64,000 nucleotides of DNA from Heliocidaris tuberculata. Lineage: Eukaryota; Echinodermata; Echinoidea; Camarodonta; Echinometridae. Made by a program: the position numbers and the translations under genes. This document shows, one piece after another, positions 11,252 to 24,449 of the stretch. The stretch spans positions 10,651,752 through 10,715,751 of the forward strand of contig CM046838.1 of NCBI GenBank assembly GCA_025618425.1, in the 5' to 3' direction. Each line of letters begins with the position of its first letter. Within the stretch, counting starts at the first letter, position 1. Below the pieces are notes generated by a model that saw nothing but the letters and a program-made list of their open reading frames with translations, was not told where the DNA came from and ran no database searches.

Positions 11252-11751
11252 NNNNNNNNNNNNNNNNNNNNNNNNNNNNNNNNNNNNNNNNNNNNNNNNN
11301 NNNNNNNNNNNNNNNNNNNNNNNNNNNNNNNNNNNNNNNNNNNNNNNNNNNNNNNNNNNNNNNNNNNNNNNNNNNNNNNNNNNNNNNNNNNNNNNNNNNN
11401 NNNNNNNNNNNNNNNNNNNNNNNNNNNNNNNNNNNNNNNNNNNNNNNNNNNNNNNNNNNNNNNNNNNNNNNNNNNNNNNNNNNNNNNNNNNNNNNNNNNN
11501 NNNNNNNNNNNNNNNNNNNNNNNNNNNNNNNNNNNNNNNNNNNNNNNNNNNNNNNNNNNNNNNNNNNNNNNNNNNNNNNNNNNNNNNNNNNNNNNNNNNN
11601 NNNNNNNNNNNNNNNNNNNNNNNNNNNNNNNNNNNNNNNNNNNNNNNNNNNNNNNNNNNNNNNNNNNNNNNNNNNNNNNNNNNNNNNNNNNNNNNNNNNN
11701 NNNNNNNNNNNNNNNNNNNNNNNNNNNNNNNNNNNNNNNNNNNNNNNNNNN
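11252..11751. other. Assembly gap of 500 N
   Basis: Exactly 500 undetermined bases, probably a placeholder length. The right edge runs straight into an (AGT)n microsatellite, which probably caused the gap. Any reading frame crossing it is meaningless. Confidence 0.99.
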
Positions 11752-11795
11752 AGTAGTAGTAGTGGTGGTAGAAGTAGTATAGTAGTATAGTAGTA

Positions 11796-11831
<36 letters not shown>

Positions 11832-11925
11832 CAGTAGTGTATTTGTTGCTGTTGTTTTGTTGTTGTTGTTGTTGATGATGATGATAATGATGTTGTTGTT
11901 GTTGTTGTTGTAGCAGTAACAGCAG
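11752..11925. repeat. Trinucleotide microsatellite (AGT)n then (TGT)n
   Basis: Runs of AGT/GTAGTA are followed by GTT/TGTTGT and GATGAT runs. It borders the gap. Confidence 0.9.
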
Positions 11926-12071
11926 TAGTGTTTGTAATAATTACAAGTAATGGTATTTCAATGTTTCGAGTTAATAAGATTGGTACACTATTATATTTAT
12001 CATGTAACTGCTTATGATTGGAAATCAGATACTTCCTTTTTTCTATTACATACATGTACATTCTAAAAACC

Positions 12072-12263
12072 AAAGTGTTAAATCACCATTTAAAAGTGCC
12101 GAGGAGTGACCACTTTTTCGAAATGGTAGATTAACACTTTTAACATGTTGGATTCAGCCTTTATCATGTTTATAGTGTTGCATCCAGAATGTTTAAAGTG
12201 TCGATTTACCATTTTGAAAAAGTGGTCACTCCTCGGCCCTTTTAATTTGTGATTTAACACTTT
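12072..12263. mobile_element. Palindromic MITE with AAAGTGTTAAATCAC termini
   Basis: The left arm starts AAAGTGTTAAATCACC and includes GCCGAGGAGTGACCACTTTT. The right arm is its inverse, including AAAAGTGGTCACTCCTCGG and ending GTGATTTAACACTTT. The arms are about 70 bp around a 50-bp AT-rich centre. It is non-coding and would fold into a long hairpin. Confidence 0.8.
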
Positions 12264-12751
12264 AGTTTATAGACTGTATCACTTTCTGTACATATGCTTG
12301 TCGATTTTTATTCTCCAAGGGGGTGGATTTTGTGAAAATATATTTGTTTTCCTGGTGAAATCTGTTTTTGTGCATCTCACGGGATTCGATGTGCCATCGG
12401 GCCTACAAGGGTTCAAGATGCCTCGACCTAACGCTGACATCAGAGTGAAAGTCGGTCTGTTTTATCCATTGCTTTACAACATGATTACCAGCAATTCCAA
12501 CTCAATTTCATGCAGATCCGAGCATCCTCTTTCAGCATCACGTAGCACAGTCTACCCTAGCAAAACATAATGATATAGGGTTATCATTATCATCATTTCG
12601 GGTCATCACACTACAGTTTCCCAATGTCTAGCAAAATATAGTTACTGTCATGTAAGAGCCACATCGTTAGCCACCGCCAGGTCCCTCTTGGTGCAAGTGT
12701 CATGCAACCTGTCCACAGCTCAGTAAATGGAGCATACTAGTATAGTAGTCT

Positions 12752-12889
12752 GGGGAGCGTTTCATCAAGTGTCTAGTCTGTGATTTTTACTGACAAATTT
12801 GCTCTCAGCCAATCAGATACAAAGATTTCAGTAGCTTATAATAGTTGTCGGTAAAAATCACTGACAAAACGCTTGATGAAACGCTCCCC
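12752..12889. mobile_element. Short MITE with GGGGAGCGTTTCATCAAG termini
   Basis: Perfect 18-bp terminal inverted repeats (12752-12769 and 12872-12889) enclose about 100 bp. Inside, GTGATTTTTACTGACAAATT and GGTAAAAATCACTGACAAAA extend the inverted symmetry. It is non-coding. Confidence 0.8.
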
Positions 12890-13929
12890 TGGATGTCCTG
12901 CCCACACTCACAATAGGGTTTATGATAACATTAATATATGTACGAAACCTCATGGTGGTGTAGCCTAAGAGGGCACGGGTCAAGTGTACTTCCTCGTAAA
13001 TTATTGGCGGGGGGGAAAAAAGGTGAAAAGTGAGGGAAATGAAAGAGAAAGGAAAAAGAGAAAAGAAAGAGAACGTAAAACCGTCTACCATACCACTATC
13101 CCCAATCGATGGCCTTGCATTGGTTCATATATTAAGATCCATCTACCCCCCCCCCCCACCCCCTCTTTAAGACATCAACTCCTCTCCAGTGGGTGGACAC
13201 TAGCTACCTCACTTAATCTACAAGTTGCATTGTTAAACATTAATAAATTGATAATTTTTTACATTACTCGTTGCATCAAAGTCAATCATCTTTAATTTAG
13301 TATGGAATCATGAGTCTGCATGCGAATAGGCATAAAATGCATAGTATTCTTTTCAAACAATATGTACTAAATTTGGAATACGTATAACAATATCGCTCTC
13401 AAATCATACCGACCGATATCATGTTAATGGAATAATAATCTTATCCATGATGTTCTCATGCTGACACTCACATCTGCCACCAACACTGAACCCTAAATAA
13501 ATCATGAATAATTCAGTGGAAAGACCCAGCAACGTATCAAAGATGTCATGCCGGCTTAAATTCCCCTCCCTCCCAGTCCGTTTGAAGGCCAAGGAAAAAT
13601 CTATAAAACTTGCAGTGAGAGCGGCACTTTTAGAAGCCCGGGTACACCCTTCCTCCTCCTCCTCCGGACTTTGTGTCTTCTTGTTATTAATTTCTGGATA
13701 CGCTCCCTTAAGGTACATTATAAAAATCACCATATCAAAACATTTCTTTTCTCAAGATGCTAACATTTACTATTTAATTTTATCAAGCAAATAATATTTC
13801 AAGACACTAATGGCCATTTCGTTTTCTTGCGTTTGCCAAACACAAGTAGTATAAAAACAGAGGAATTTGGTTGGAACTTTCTTATATCTTTCTTATATCT
13901 ATCATATTCTTTCTCTTTCAAGCATTTAA

Positions 13930-13955
13930 AGATATATATAAAGATATATATAAAG

Positions 13956-14016
<61 letters not shown>

Positions 14017-14024
14017 ATATATAT
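13930..14024. repeat. (TA)n microsatellite
   Basis: A nearly pure alternating TA run of about 95 bp, preceded by AAAGATATATA units. Confidence 0.95.
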
Positions 14025-14311
14025 GCATTTTGCATTAGGAAACCTAATTTCGTTATCAGGATGAATATCAAATTTAGAACGAGCCTTCGGTATGTTATTA
14101 GACGGTGTTTCAATATTTTATTGACAAAAATATTGGTTTTCATTTTTTAAAAAATATTTTGATGGCCTTAAACAAAAAAATAAAAACGCATAGTTGCACG
14201 CGTTTGATTAAGAGTAATATTTTTAGCACTGGAACAACTTGAACGAAACATTCTACTGTTCATTGTTTATTTGATCAATTCCTGGTTATGTGGTTCCCCG
14301 CCCCCTTTCCC

Positions 14312-14312
<1 letters not shown>

Positions 14313-14361
<49 letters not shown>
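14313..14361. repeat. (CT)n microsatellite
   Basis: A nearly pure CT run of about 48 bp. Confidence 0.95.
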
Positions 14362-14365
<4 letters not shown>

Positions 14366-15321
14366 CACCGTTATTACCGTGAGACACATTTTCCGTTGTT
14401 ACTCCTAATTTTCGGACGACATTAATGCTTAAAACTGACTTCACGGTGCGGGTTCTGTCGGGAAAGCTTTCAGTATGATTCTGTTAATGTAATTATAAAG
14501 CCCATAAGGATCCCTATGGTATACAGCAGTCACAATAGAAACCATATCACCCTTTAATGTCCATGTCTCTGATTCCGTCAATTTCAGGAATTTAGTTGGA
14601 TTAACAATAATCAATTAGGAGCTAAACTAGAACTGACTCTATATAATTCACGCCATTGGACAACAAGAACACAAAACTCTAGAGGGAAAATTAAAGAGAT
14701 TAATGTACAACTTGATTGCAATTTACTTTGATAACACAATTATGCAGTATTGTGAGCGCCGTTCTTGCATCATTTGACATTGCTAAATAGAAGTTGTTTT
14801 GTTGGGAGAATATTTCGAAGCCCTTACAGAGTTTTCTTTGTCTTCTTTTATAACAAAATGTTGGATAGAATTCAAATCTAATTAATATCAACCCCAACTA
14901 AATATAGGTATGGTAAACAGGTAAAGCAAAACAGCAATAAAAATGTGAGTCAAAGCTTAAAATTCAATTCCATTTTCTTTTTCTCGGCACACCGTATATA
15001 TATATATATATATGACGATAATATTACAGGCATATGGTGCACATTTTTTAATCATACAATAAGATAAAACTGAAGCAAAAAAAAAAAAAAGAAAACTTTG
15101 GCCGACTCAGTCTGAGCTATTTAGATATGATAACCAAAAGGGAATCCCCTTTCCATTGTGTTCCCTCTTCATACTTTTATATAAAAATTATAAGATCAAG
15201 TTACATTTTTGCAACAAAAAAAATATATATATATTAAGAATAACAAAGTCCATTTACAGAAAGAAAGTGAGGACTCAAAATCATAATGTTACAATTCTCG
15301 CATCAGTAATTTCAAATTTAA

Positions 15322-15590
15322 AATAATAATAACATTATGTTCTTGTATAGCGCAAATCACGTTGTATGATATATAACGCTTCCAAAGGATATATTTACCC
15401 CTACTTTAGCTCCGGCAACCGTAGCGCTTATTGCATTAAAGGAATAAATCATATACCAGATACCCACTTAGTTCACCTGGGTGGAGTGTGGCAAATGTAG
15501 ATTAATGTCTTGCCAAAGGACGTTAGTGCAGGGATTCGAACCCAGTATACCTTGTGGTTCACAGCCCGGAGACTTATCCAGTGCACCAAA
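15322..15590 (-). repeat. tRNA-derived SINE-like element, minus strand
   Basis: Read on the minus strand, the sequence starts GGTGCACTGGATAAGTCTCC (A-box-like), then carries GGGTTCGAATCCC at 15531-15543, an exact match to the RNA polymerase III B box. It ends in TATAGCGC-type sequence and a (TTA)n tail. This arrangement is that of a tRNA-derived SINE. A functional tRNA is excluded because no cloverleaf fits. Confidence 0.6.
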
Positions 15591-15929
15591 ATCATTCCAT
15601 TTTCCATTTTGGGCATGCGTGCTGTCTTAGTCTGCTTTCATCGGTAATCATATTTCAGCGCTACAGCTGGAAACAATCGATAGTGTATCCTGGTACCTAT
15701 ATGTTTGAGAATTTGGATTGAAATCGATCTCGCAAACAAACATGACAGCTTTTACCAACTTCGTCGGATGCAGCGAATATGATATTATCTTCACAACTGG
15801 GAAAAAAAATGCAACACATAAAAAAAAATAGAGCATTAAATTAGATGGGTTGACAAACAAAGTCCTATGCAGGTGTATTGACATTGAAACTGATAAATGG
15901 ATTAGACCTACGGTTAGATAACCACTCAT

Positions 15930-15990
15930 GAGCGCCAGAGAGGCAATAACTCTGTGTAAATGTATACGAGTTAATGGCCTTCTGGCTCTC
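15930..15990. repeat. 60-bp dispersed hairpin, copy 1
   Basis: The sequence begins GAGCGCCAGAGAGGCAATAA and ends GTTAATGGCCTTCTGGCTCTC, forming an imperfect stem of about 22 bp around a TGTAAATGTATACG loop. A related hairpin with better pairing is at 26440-26498, so this is a dispersed family. Confidence 0.5.
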
Positions 15991-16379
15991 AACAGACTGT
16001 GTTCTTTCGTGGCCAGAGCCGTCAGACATTGGATTTTCCACGTTTTTCTAATTTTACATAGCAGTGATTTTCAACCAGCCGTGACCAGTGTTAGATCTCA
16101 CGCCTTGTTTCTCCGCAACTCGAGATGTATCACACCGAATGTGTAGGCACAAGGCAGCAAGCGCGATTTAGATCAAGGTTAAGGAGACTATCACTGAAAG
16201 CGGCCACAATAAAAACAATTTTAAAAACATAACTTTTTCCAAGATAACTAGGAGATGATTTGGAAAATGTATACTCTTCTTCTTAGAATAACATAATACA
16301 GTATACAGTTTATCGGATAAGTTCTGAGAGAAATGGTTGAATGACCTTGCATCTCCGAAAATGGTGATGATGGTGCTTT

Positions 16380-16545
16380 ATCTGTTTATTCAACCTGACT
16401 GCTATGGAAATAAGTATACGTTAAGCAGCTAGGGGACCTGCAGCTTTAAGTCCTATCCGAGAGACCTAAGAGCACCAGCCCATCAACTTGGTTTTGACCC
16501 CAAGACCTCCCGGTTACCAGACCACTACTCTACCTCTGACATGTC
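16380..16545 (-). repeat. Possible degenerate tRNA-derived SINE, minus strand
   Basis: On the minus strand, GTCTGGTAACCGGGAGGTCT is followed by TGGGGTCAAAACC, a degenerate B-box-like stretch, and preceded by CAGAGGTAGAGTAGTGG, which resembles a tRNA 5' half with an A box. The other end is GGTGCTTTATCTG-like. This is weaker than the SINE at 15322. Confidence 0.35.
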
Positions 16546-16909
16546 TGATGAGCTAACTTTAGAAAACGGTACATCTTTAGAAATGTTTGCATCTCCACGA
16601 CATAGGCCCTACCATTTTACTTTTTCAAAGTTAAAGGGGTGGTTGTTGTTGACATATTGACATTTTGACATTGTAGGGTGTCATACCAAGGAGGTAGTCT
16701 TGCCTCGTTCCTCCTTGGTCATACTTTAAACGGTTAAATTAATTTAGAATCATGGAAAATCTATGTTGGAACACACCGTTAAACTGTTATGAAGAAATGT
16801 ATTTACACTGTCAAATCTATGAACAGATGCTTGAGGAAAATTCAACCGATAAACAGATCTTATAAAAGAAATACTGTAACCAAACTATACCCATTGCGCT
16901 TCAGGCGTA

Positions 16910-17262
16910 CTCGGTTTTCCGAAGGTTCATAATTCCTAAACAAAAGTGCCAAACGAGGGGGTCCATAATTCTGAAAATGATATAGGGTTCATAATTCCGA
17001 ACATCTGTTGCATTACTCCAAAGGTTTATAATTCCGAAGGTTCATAATTCCGAAAACGATACCAGGGTTCTTAATTCCGAAAGTGAAATAGCGTTCGTGT
17101 TTCCGAAAATGAAAAAGGGTTCATGATTCCGGAAATGAAATAGGGTTCATTATTCCGAAGGTTCGTAATTCCGACTAATGATGTAGGGTTCTATTACAAT
17201 TTTGGAATTACGAACCTTCGGAATTATGAAACTTCGAAGTAACCAACCTTTGGGAAACGACA
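16910..17262. repeat. TTCCGAA-motif repeat cluster 1
   Basis: About ten copies of GGTTCATAATTCCGAA or close variants are spaced by AATGAAATAG-like words. At the right end the motif is inverted (GGAATTACGAACCTTCGGAA) and followed by GAAACGACATTGTAAC. The same ends occur at 22520-22806 and 24170-24449, so this is one repeat family with inverted ends. Confidence 0.75.
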
Positions 17263-17688
17263 TTGTAACTGACACTTCAGTGCGTTGCTGCATCTATTAC
17301 AACTCCCAGCAGAATTTTTACAGCTAGACTCATTTCTTTTTGTTCATGTACAACATGGACCTATTCGTAGTAGGTCCATGTGTACAACCCGTCAGGGAAG
17401 GCGAGATAAACTTCCGTAGAAGTGTATTCATCTCCATATATTTGGAAATGAATAACTTTTATATTCAAGGATTCAAGGAAAAGTAAGATATTCCCGTTTC
17501 ATCTCTCCTCATGCAACGTTGGCTTTCAAGCGGATTTCCGAACACGTCATTTCTGTGAGACTTTCATTTCAATCAGCAATAGTATTAACTTTATGTATTC
17601 ACAGAACTCCCCCTCTCTCTTAAAGTATTAAGGTTTCCGAAAGTAATGTATCAAAATGATGTAAATTTATAACATCAAAGAGCTTCCC

Positions 17689-17763
17689 TCGCCCTCTCTC
17701 TCTCTCTCTCTCTCTCTCCCTCTCTCTCCCACACACACACACACACACACGCGCGCGCACACA

Positions 17764-17808
<45 letters not shown>

Positions 17809-17815
17809 CCTCTCT
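17689..17815. repeat. (CT)n and (CA)n compound microsatellite
   Basis: A CT run is followed by CA/CG dinucleotides and a long CA run, then CTCTCT. Confidence 0.95.
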
Positions 17816-18840
17816 CTTTCTCGTGAAATGTTGATGTTCTGTTAATGTAATGTATCAATGTAGATTTTACCCATATTTGTGCATAATCGTTAGCTGCCTC
17901 TAAAATGATGAATCAATAGCAGCAGCATCGCTCATTATATTCATTAGTTGATATGCTTCACTTCACAGAGAAATAATTCTACGGTTAAATATATATAGCA
18001 ACAAATCAATGTTTGTAGTTCGTCTTTACCGTGTTTAAAAGAATAATAGATTTTTATTTCCCGATTTGTTTATTAAACCTGAATTTCTAAAATGGTTACA
18101 GCCCATATATGCATTGAAAACAACTCCAATGTCAAAAACAAAATGAATACCAACTCTTAGAATTTATTGGCTATTGCTGTGAAATCTATGAATTGAATAC
18201 ATCCATCATATAGAAGAAAAAAACAATATAACAAATAACACTGGATATTGGATCATTTTAAAATGTATTCATGTTTACATTGTCAAGGGAATGAAAGGCA
18301 CTGAATTCTTACCTTATTTTCCAATTCGATTTTGATATAAAAAAGCATTATACAAGCAGTAATTACCCCCAACATAATTGTATTGATAATGCACAATGAT
18401 ATCGTTCTCAAGGTCATTATCGATATCATAATTCCAGTTTTATTATTTCCGAAGTCTCGATGATGATAAATGGAAAGGATGCATCCTTTTGCCAGGATCG
18501 AATGGTAAACCTTTGTAAAGCATTAAGTTCCGAAGGGAAGAAAGAGTCTTGTGCAAATGAAATAAAAGATATTCAAACTTTGATAATTATGTCCCTTTTT
18601 CCCGTCGAGAATCCCGTTTAATTTCATAGGCTATTAACCACTAAGTGCGCAAAGCAATTTCATGCACTGAGATTTCGAGAGCGCGTTAAGAGGGAGACGA
18701 CATGAAAACATACGGCAAAGAGAGAAGTTAAAGAATGTATACGAGAGAGAGAGAAGGGATGGGGTACTGTGAACAAATAAGAATATCAAAATCGATTTCA
18801 AGAAGTGAGGAACCGGAAGAAGACCTGCAAAACCGAAAGA

Positions 18841-18845
18841 AAGAA

Positions 18846-18876
<31 letters not shown>

Positions 18877-19014
18877 AAAGGCAGAAAGAAAGAAATGATG
18901 AAAAAGACAGAGTGTATGTAAGAAACAGAGAAAGAGAGAATATAAAGAGAATAAATAAATGGAAGGCCTAGTAAAAAGGAAATTGGAGAACGTGTTTGTG
19001 TGTGTGTGTGTGTG

Positions 19015-19053
<39 letters not shown>

Positions 19054-19076
19054 TGAGAGAGAGAGAGAGAGAGAAA
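18841..19076. repeat. GA-rich and (GT)n low-complexity tract
   Basis: GA-rich sequence (18841-18960) precedes a (GT)n run at about 18992-19038 and another GA run. Open frames on either strand simply read the repeats. Confidence 0.9.
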
Positions 19077-19836
19077 GGAGGGGAAGCGAGCAAGCATGAA
19101 ATGATAGAAACAAGTTATGTAATGTGAAATAAATGGGAAGAAAACAAGGGATAACAGGATAGAAAGATTATGAAAATGAATGAAAGTGAACAACAGGGAA
19201 GTAGGGAATAGAGGGGATCGAAGAAGGTTGTTGGTAAAAGTAGGGAGAAAATGGCGGGAATATAGGAAAAGGGTAGAAATGGGAAGGAATTAGAAGATGC
19301 ATACCCTTTGGGCAATCTCTATAGATCTCACAGCAGACAAGTAATTTACATCCATCACGGGCTTCCAGGCACCACCTTTAGAGAATTCATTCTTCTTTCA
19401 AAATAAGTGAAACATATATCTCTCTTTCCATTTTGTCTCCAATTTGTATGCTTTCAAAATATGAAAAGTGCATCGAGTCCCAAATAGGAAACGACATGCA
19501 TCTCCCAAAAAGATCCTTGAACTAAAGATAAAAAAAGTGGTTCATTTCAACTACTCAGGACTGATTGGACAAATTGAGCGCAGACAACGTAAAAAGGAAG
19601 TATAAAATGATGAAATGTAGCGCCATTTTTAGAAGGAAGTGAAATGTACTCAAATCAGGTTTGATTTCGTTGTAAAAAGTGACGAGTAGGTTGTGCTGTT
19701 CAATTATAAAATGTGTTTTCAATTTCTTTTACTTTATACAAAAATATTTGGCGTTTAGTTTTTTTTTTCTAGATAAAAGGACCACATAATAACTGCAAGT
19801 GAGGTCTTTTTACAGAATGATAATTATGAATATACA

Positions 19837-20150
19837 CGTAGGCGTACGAGGGGAAGGGCTGGGGGCTGAAGCCCCCCCCCCCCCCCCCCGAAGATTTTTT
19901 TTTTTTTTTTTTTTTTTTTAAGCTCCGATATATTTGGGCAAGCACAACTTATTATTCGGGTAGCGAGGAGAATATGTCATTTATATGCATTATTACTTCG
20001 AACAATTTCAGAAACTGAAAAGTTTCTGAAATTGTTAAATTACAAGGAAGAAGGCGCAATCCCAATAAGCAGATGCTTGTAGCGGGTACGTGCGCCTGAG
20101 TGCACAAATAGGCATTAGCCCCCTCACGAAAATGTGCCCGTACGCTAGTA
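19837..20150. mobile_element. Possible MITE with GGCGTACG/CGTACGCT ends
   Basis: GTAGGCGTACGAGG at the left and CCCGTACGCTAGTAGG at the right are partial inverted repeats. The interior holds C17 followed by a long T run and a small hairpin (AACAATTTCAGAAACT with its inverse). No clean target duplication was found. Confidence 0.4.
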
Positions 20151-22498
20151 GGTATGCAGGATCTGAAGTTTAGAAGTGCTTACACAAACATATCAGGATA
20201 AAATGTTGTCCGTTCATTCTTTTTTATAGTAATTACAAGAGTATATAGTCAAAGATTTAAGTATGTAATCCTTTTGTAACGTGAGTGCCACGCCCTACTA
20301 CCAAGATTACTAAAAAGTAGTATCCATTTTTTTCAATTGTATTTTCAATATGTGTTTTGTGATCAAGTTTTGGTAAAATGAATTTCTTCAATTCATTCAA
20401 AGGCTTATTTTGGCCTGGGTTTCGGTATTCCTTGTTCGATGTATTCCCTATATGCGTCAAAGCCATACACTTTACCTTTAATATTTGTCAATTTAAGTCC
20501 CCAATAATGTACTCAAGAAAGACACAAATCGATGCGGCGAATCATTCGGAACGAAATGAGGCATGCTGGGATAGCAGTCTGACCCTAACCAGCTCCCAAG
20601 TGTTGTAACTATGCTGTGAATAAAGTATGATAGAAGTTAAACATAATGAAGGGTGTGTAATAAGGGGTTAGCAAGATTGTTCTACAACATGCTCCGGTGA
20701 CAATTTCTCCCCGTTCAATATACAATACTAAGCAAATTCATAATTTCAAATCTCGACCAAACATTATACTTTATCCTAACCCTAAACCTAAAAAAGCAAA
20801 TGCGCCCTATAAACCCTATATCTTTGACGAAATAAAGCCCGCAGCAGCTGTCGGAGCCCCGGCAAGATGGACTGTGTACGGAAGTTCACTCTCTTCGCTT
20901 CCGTCAGCTGACAAGTTGTGATTTAAATGATCATAATTACCTCTTAAGGAATATAATCAATTACATTCACGTCAGTAAGTTCTTATAGGATACGATAAAT
21001 CATAATTCTAACTTTCCATTGGTTTACATCGGATGTATAACTAGAAATGTTTTGAATTTTTATAATAAGGTGAAAGTGTAGGACTATATTAAAAAGCTTC
21101 CTGTCCAATACATATTTATGTCTTACATGTAATGAGCGGGGTGTGTATAATGCTCATTATTCATTATATAATTCCTCAAATGCTCAATGTTGCATCATAA
21201 TTATGTTTTATGGTCTATTTAAGTAAAACATTAAGATGAATTTTCTTCTATCATTTTTTTTTTTTTTTTTGCGTTTAAGATAAAACTATGCTGGCCTGTC
21301 ATCCCATTTATCCTTTTCATCGTGGTACGGTGCCCTATAGTGGCAGCTGAACTGAGGGCATATTTTGCATAATTTTGACCGAGCCTTCGGGGTGATTGAA
21401 CATTGAATGGAAATAAGGCCTTAGATTTATAAAGATCGAATGAGATAACAAAAGAGTTTTTTCTCTGCACTGAGAACGAAATAATAAATTTACATTTAGA
21501 TCACCCTCTTGGTTTCCATTAATTGGCATTTATGATATCACTTACCATTCGATGTCGCTCGCAATGGGCCTATGTAGAGACGTATACATAAACATGATAG
21601 AGAGGATGTGCATTCCATTCAAAACTATTTTTGAGAATAGTTTTGTATATAGTCATACACACAAAAAAATACATATTGACAGCCCCCTCCCCCGCCAACA
21701 CACACACACACACACACACCACTCAAATGCCACACACCACACACCTTTTTAAAAATTATTATTCTGTTAAGATCGTGGTCAAAATGGACGTGATAGTCAC
21801 TTAGAAATTTTCATTCTAACATCTGCCCAAATACTGACCCCCCCCCCCACCTCCCCACTCATCCTCACCTCCCACACTCCCACTTACAACATACCCTTTT
21901 TACATTATTCTAGGAAGCCTGTGGTCATAATGAACGTGCAGACGCATCAGTCTACAAAAAATCAATTTGTATTGTAGACATCGTACAAAATATTGGCACC
22001 ATTGTTGTTGCAATTACGAATTTTCTTTAACCTCTTTTTAAAAAACTTCGAACTGCGATTAATTTACTTTCCCTCCTTGATCATGGTGTTGATACCTTTT
22101 TTTAAAACCATCGGCAGCGGGCTATTAATTCCAGCCACGTCATTTCTGTCAATCCCAAACAAGGTGTGTAAGTATACCATTGAGAGTATAAAAAATAATA
22201 TGCTTGAATTTGAGTATGACGTTTTATTGTTTATTCAGCGTGTTGAGAGCAGAAAATGATGTACTTCAATGTTTTTCAGTTTATCATAAGGATACTTAAT
22301 CGTCTCATATGCAAATGCGGGCATGTCTTTTAAATATAAATACTCATGTTACACTTAAAACATTGCACCTGATATGTTAACAAAGTGTGCTCGACTCCTC
22401 AACAAATATTTTTCTCTCATTTCTGAAAGATTAACATTAACAATGGAAACAAGAAGATCAACCTGATTGAATAGTTTATTACCCTTCGTTATTTCTGG

Positions 22499-22806
22499 GG
22501 GGGGGGGGGGGGGGTACTCGATTTCCGAAGGTTCGTTTTTCCGAAAGTTCATAGTTCCGAAGGTTCGTAATTCCGAAACACAAATTTCCCATAGCAGGGG
22601 GTTCATAATTCCGAAAATGAAATAGGGTTCAAAATTCCCGACGTTTGATGCATTACTCTGAAGGTTCTTAATTCCGAAAATGACATAGGGTTCGTAATTC
22701 CGAAAATGAAAAATGTTTATAATTCCGAAGGTTCGTAATTTTGAAAATGTAATAGAGCCCTACATAACTTATCGGAATTACGAACCTTCGGAGAAACGAC
22801 ATGTAA
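22499..22806. repeat. TTCCGAA-motif repeat cluster 2
   Basis: A G tract leads into GTACTCGATTTCCGAAGGTT and about eight GGTTCATAATTCCGAA-like units, then an inverted unit (CGGAATTACGAACCTTCGG) and GAAACGACATGTAACC. It is the same family as 16910-17262 and 24140-24449. Confidence 0.75.
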
Positions 22807-24139
22807 CCGTTATTTTTCCACATACTATAAAAATAACCAACTGACTGATTAATTTTCCCACTTTTTCAATGAAATCGTCTTCTCGTTCAACTGTTGCTTA
22901 TTTCAATGATTTTCTTTTCTTTTTTCATACCAACGTTCTCTCGTTATAATTTCATTATTCCTTCCAATGATTTTCCCTTTTCTTTTCCTTTCTTCTTTAT
23001 GAATCCATGACCTGATTTTGTTCATCGAATGTGCTGCAACATAATAACTTCTACTTTTACTGACGTCATGCTGCACAGTTCGTTCTATAAAACTGAAAAA
23101 AAAAATCAATCAATATTATCATGGTTATAATACACTAGACTGAAGATTTAGGCTATTTTTATCATACTTGATCAATTTGTGCTGGTACTATATGTTTACT
23201 TTTCCTTTACTGTTGCAAATTCAAATACAAAGCCATGTATTCAGTTACATTATTTTGGTATTTTTGCAAATTTGTACGTGCAAAATTGAAAAGTGAAGAT
23301 CCTTAAAGACAGACTGAATACCCTAATTTCCACTGGAGCCCACCCCCCCCCCCCCTAAATACTACAAATGTCTTTCTTCTTTTCTTACTCTTGTAATAGG
23401 TTTACACATGTTTATGCTTTTTCTTATTTTAATAATGAAACATTTATACCAGTAAAAGCACAAGTTTAACACATACGATAATATTTTTTAAAAATTGGGT
23501 CATTTATGAGCTAAAGGTTCGTTGAATCCATACAGTCTTTATCATGTTTATATAGAGCCTGGATTTCATATCTAAAGTGCCCACTGTGTATGCGACTCTA
23601 CGGAACATTAAATCGCCATGACGTACATGTCAGTCTAGTAATTGCTTGCTATGTTGATATCTAATTTAGACTGATCGGACACAGATCTGTATGTTACAGC
23701 TGTACATGCACTGAACATGGTTGTCCAATTTCACTCAATTTCCTCTTCAAAATGGCATAGCCTCGATGTTGTTTTCGTCTGTGCAGTGGAGAAAGGTACA
23801 CCGGAATAGTCTCATGCAAACAAATAATGTTGATAAAAAAAAAAAACCTTTGATGTAAATCACATTCCTTTGTAGACGGCGGACGGATAAGGGGCGGGGA
23901 GGATAACATGACGATATTTCATAATGTGAAAACCTTTATCATTTCAGGAAGAAACATGAAAAGCTGAATTTCTTTACGAAACGTGCTCAGTTTTGTGACA
24001 TTTTCCCCAGAACAAATTTTCACATATTGGATATCGAGGTATGAAATATATTTACTACGTGAGACAAATGGGCCTCTCTTCGGAGGTTAATTTTCTCGTA
24101 ACGGGCAAGAAATGATTCTTATATAAACACCATGTACAC

Positions 24140-24449
24140 GGTGGGGGGGGGGGGGGGGGGGGGGGGGGGGTACTGTTTTTTTCCGAAACACAAATTTCCC
24201 GTAGCAGAGGGTTCATAATTCCGAACATTTGATGCATTACTGCGAAGGTTCGTAATTCCGAAAATGAAAAAGGGTTCATAATTCCGAAGGTTCGTAATTC
24301 TGAAAATGCACTAGAGCCCTACATAACTTTTCGGAATTACGAACCTTCGGAAATATGAACCCTTTTTCATTTTCGGAATTATGAACCCTATTTCATTTCG
24401 GAATTACGAACCGTCGGAGTAGTGATCCTTCGGGAAAACAACATGTAAC
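24140..24449. repeat. TTCCGAA-motif repeat cluster 3
   Basis: A run of about 29 G leads into GTACTGTTTTTTTCCGAAAC, forward TTCCGAA units, then several inverted units (TTCGGAATTATGAACCCTAT and similar). It ends GGAAAACAACATGTAACC. Forward and inverted halves make it strongly self-complementary. Confidence 0.75.

Noticed and set aside
11192..12073. Long open frames crossing the N gap on both strands
   Set aside because: They are open only because the 500 N cannot contain stop codons; the readable parts are microsatellite translation.
15322..15590. tRNA gene suggested by a perfect B box
   Set aside because: The sequence continues as a SINE body with a trinucleotide tail, and no cloverleaf can be drawn around the box.
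16910..17262. CRISPR-like array of short repeats
   Set aside because: Eukaryotic setting, variable unit and spacer lengths, inverted units at one end and no cas-like genes; it is an interspersed repeat.
18634..19193. Minus-strand frames of 131-159 codons with Ser-Leu and Thr-His runs
   Set aside because: They are translation of GA and GT microsatellites, with no non-repetitive protein content.
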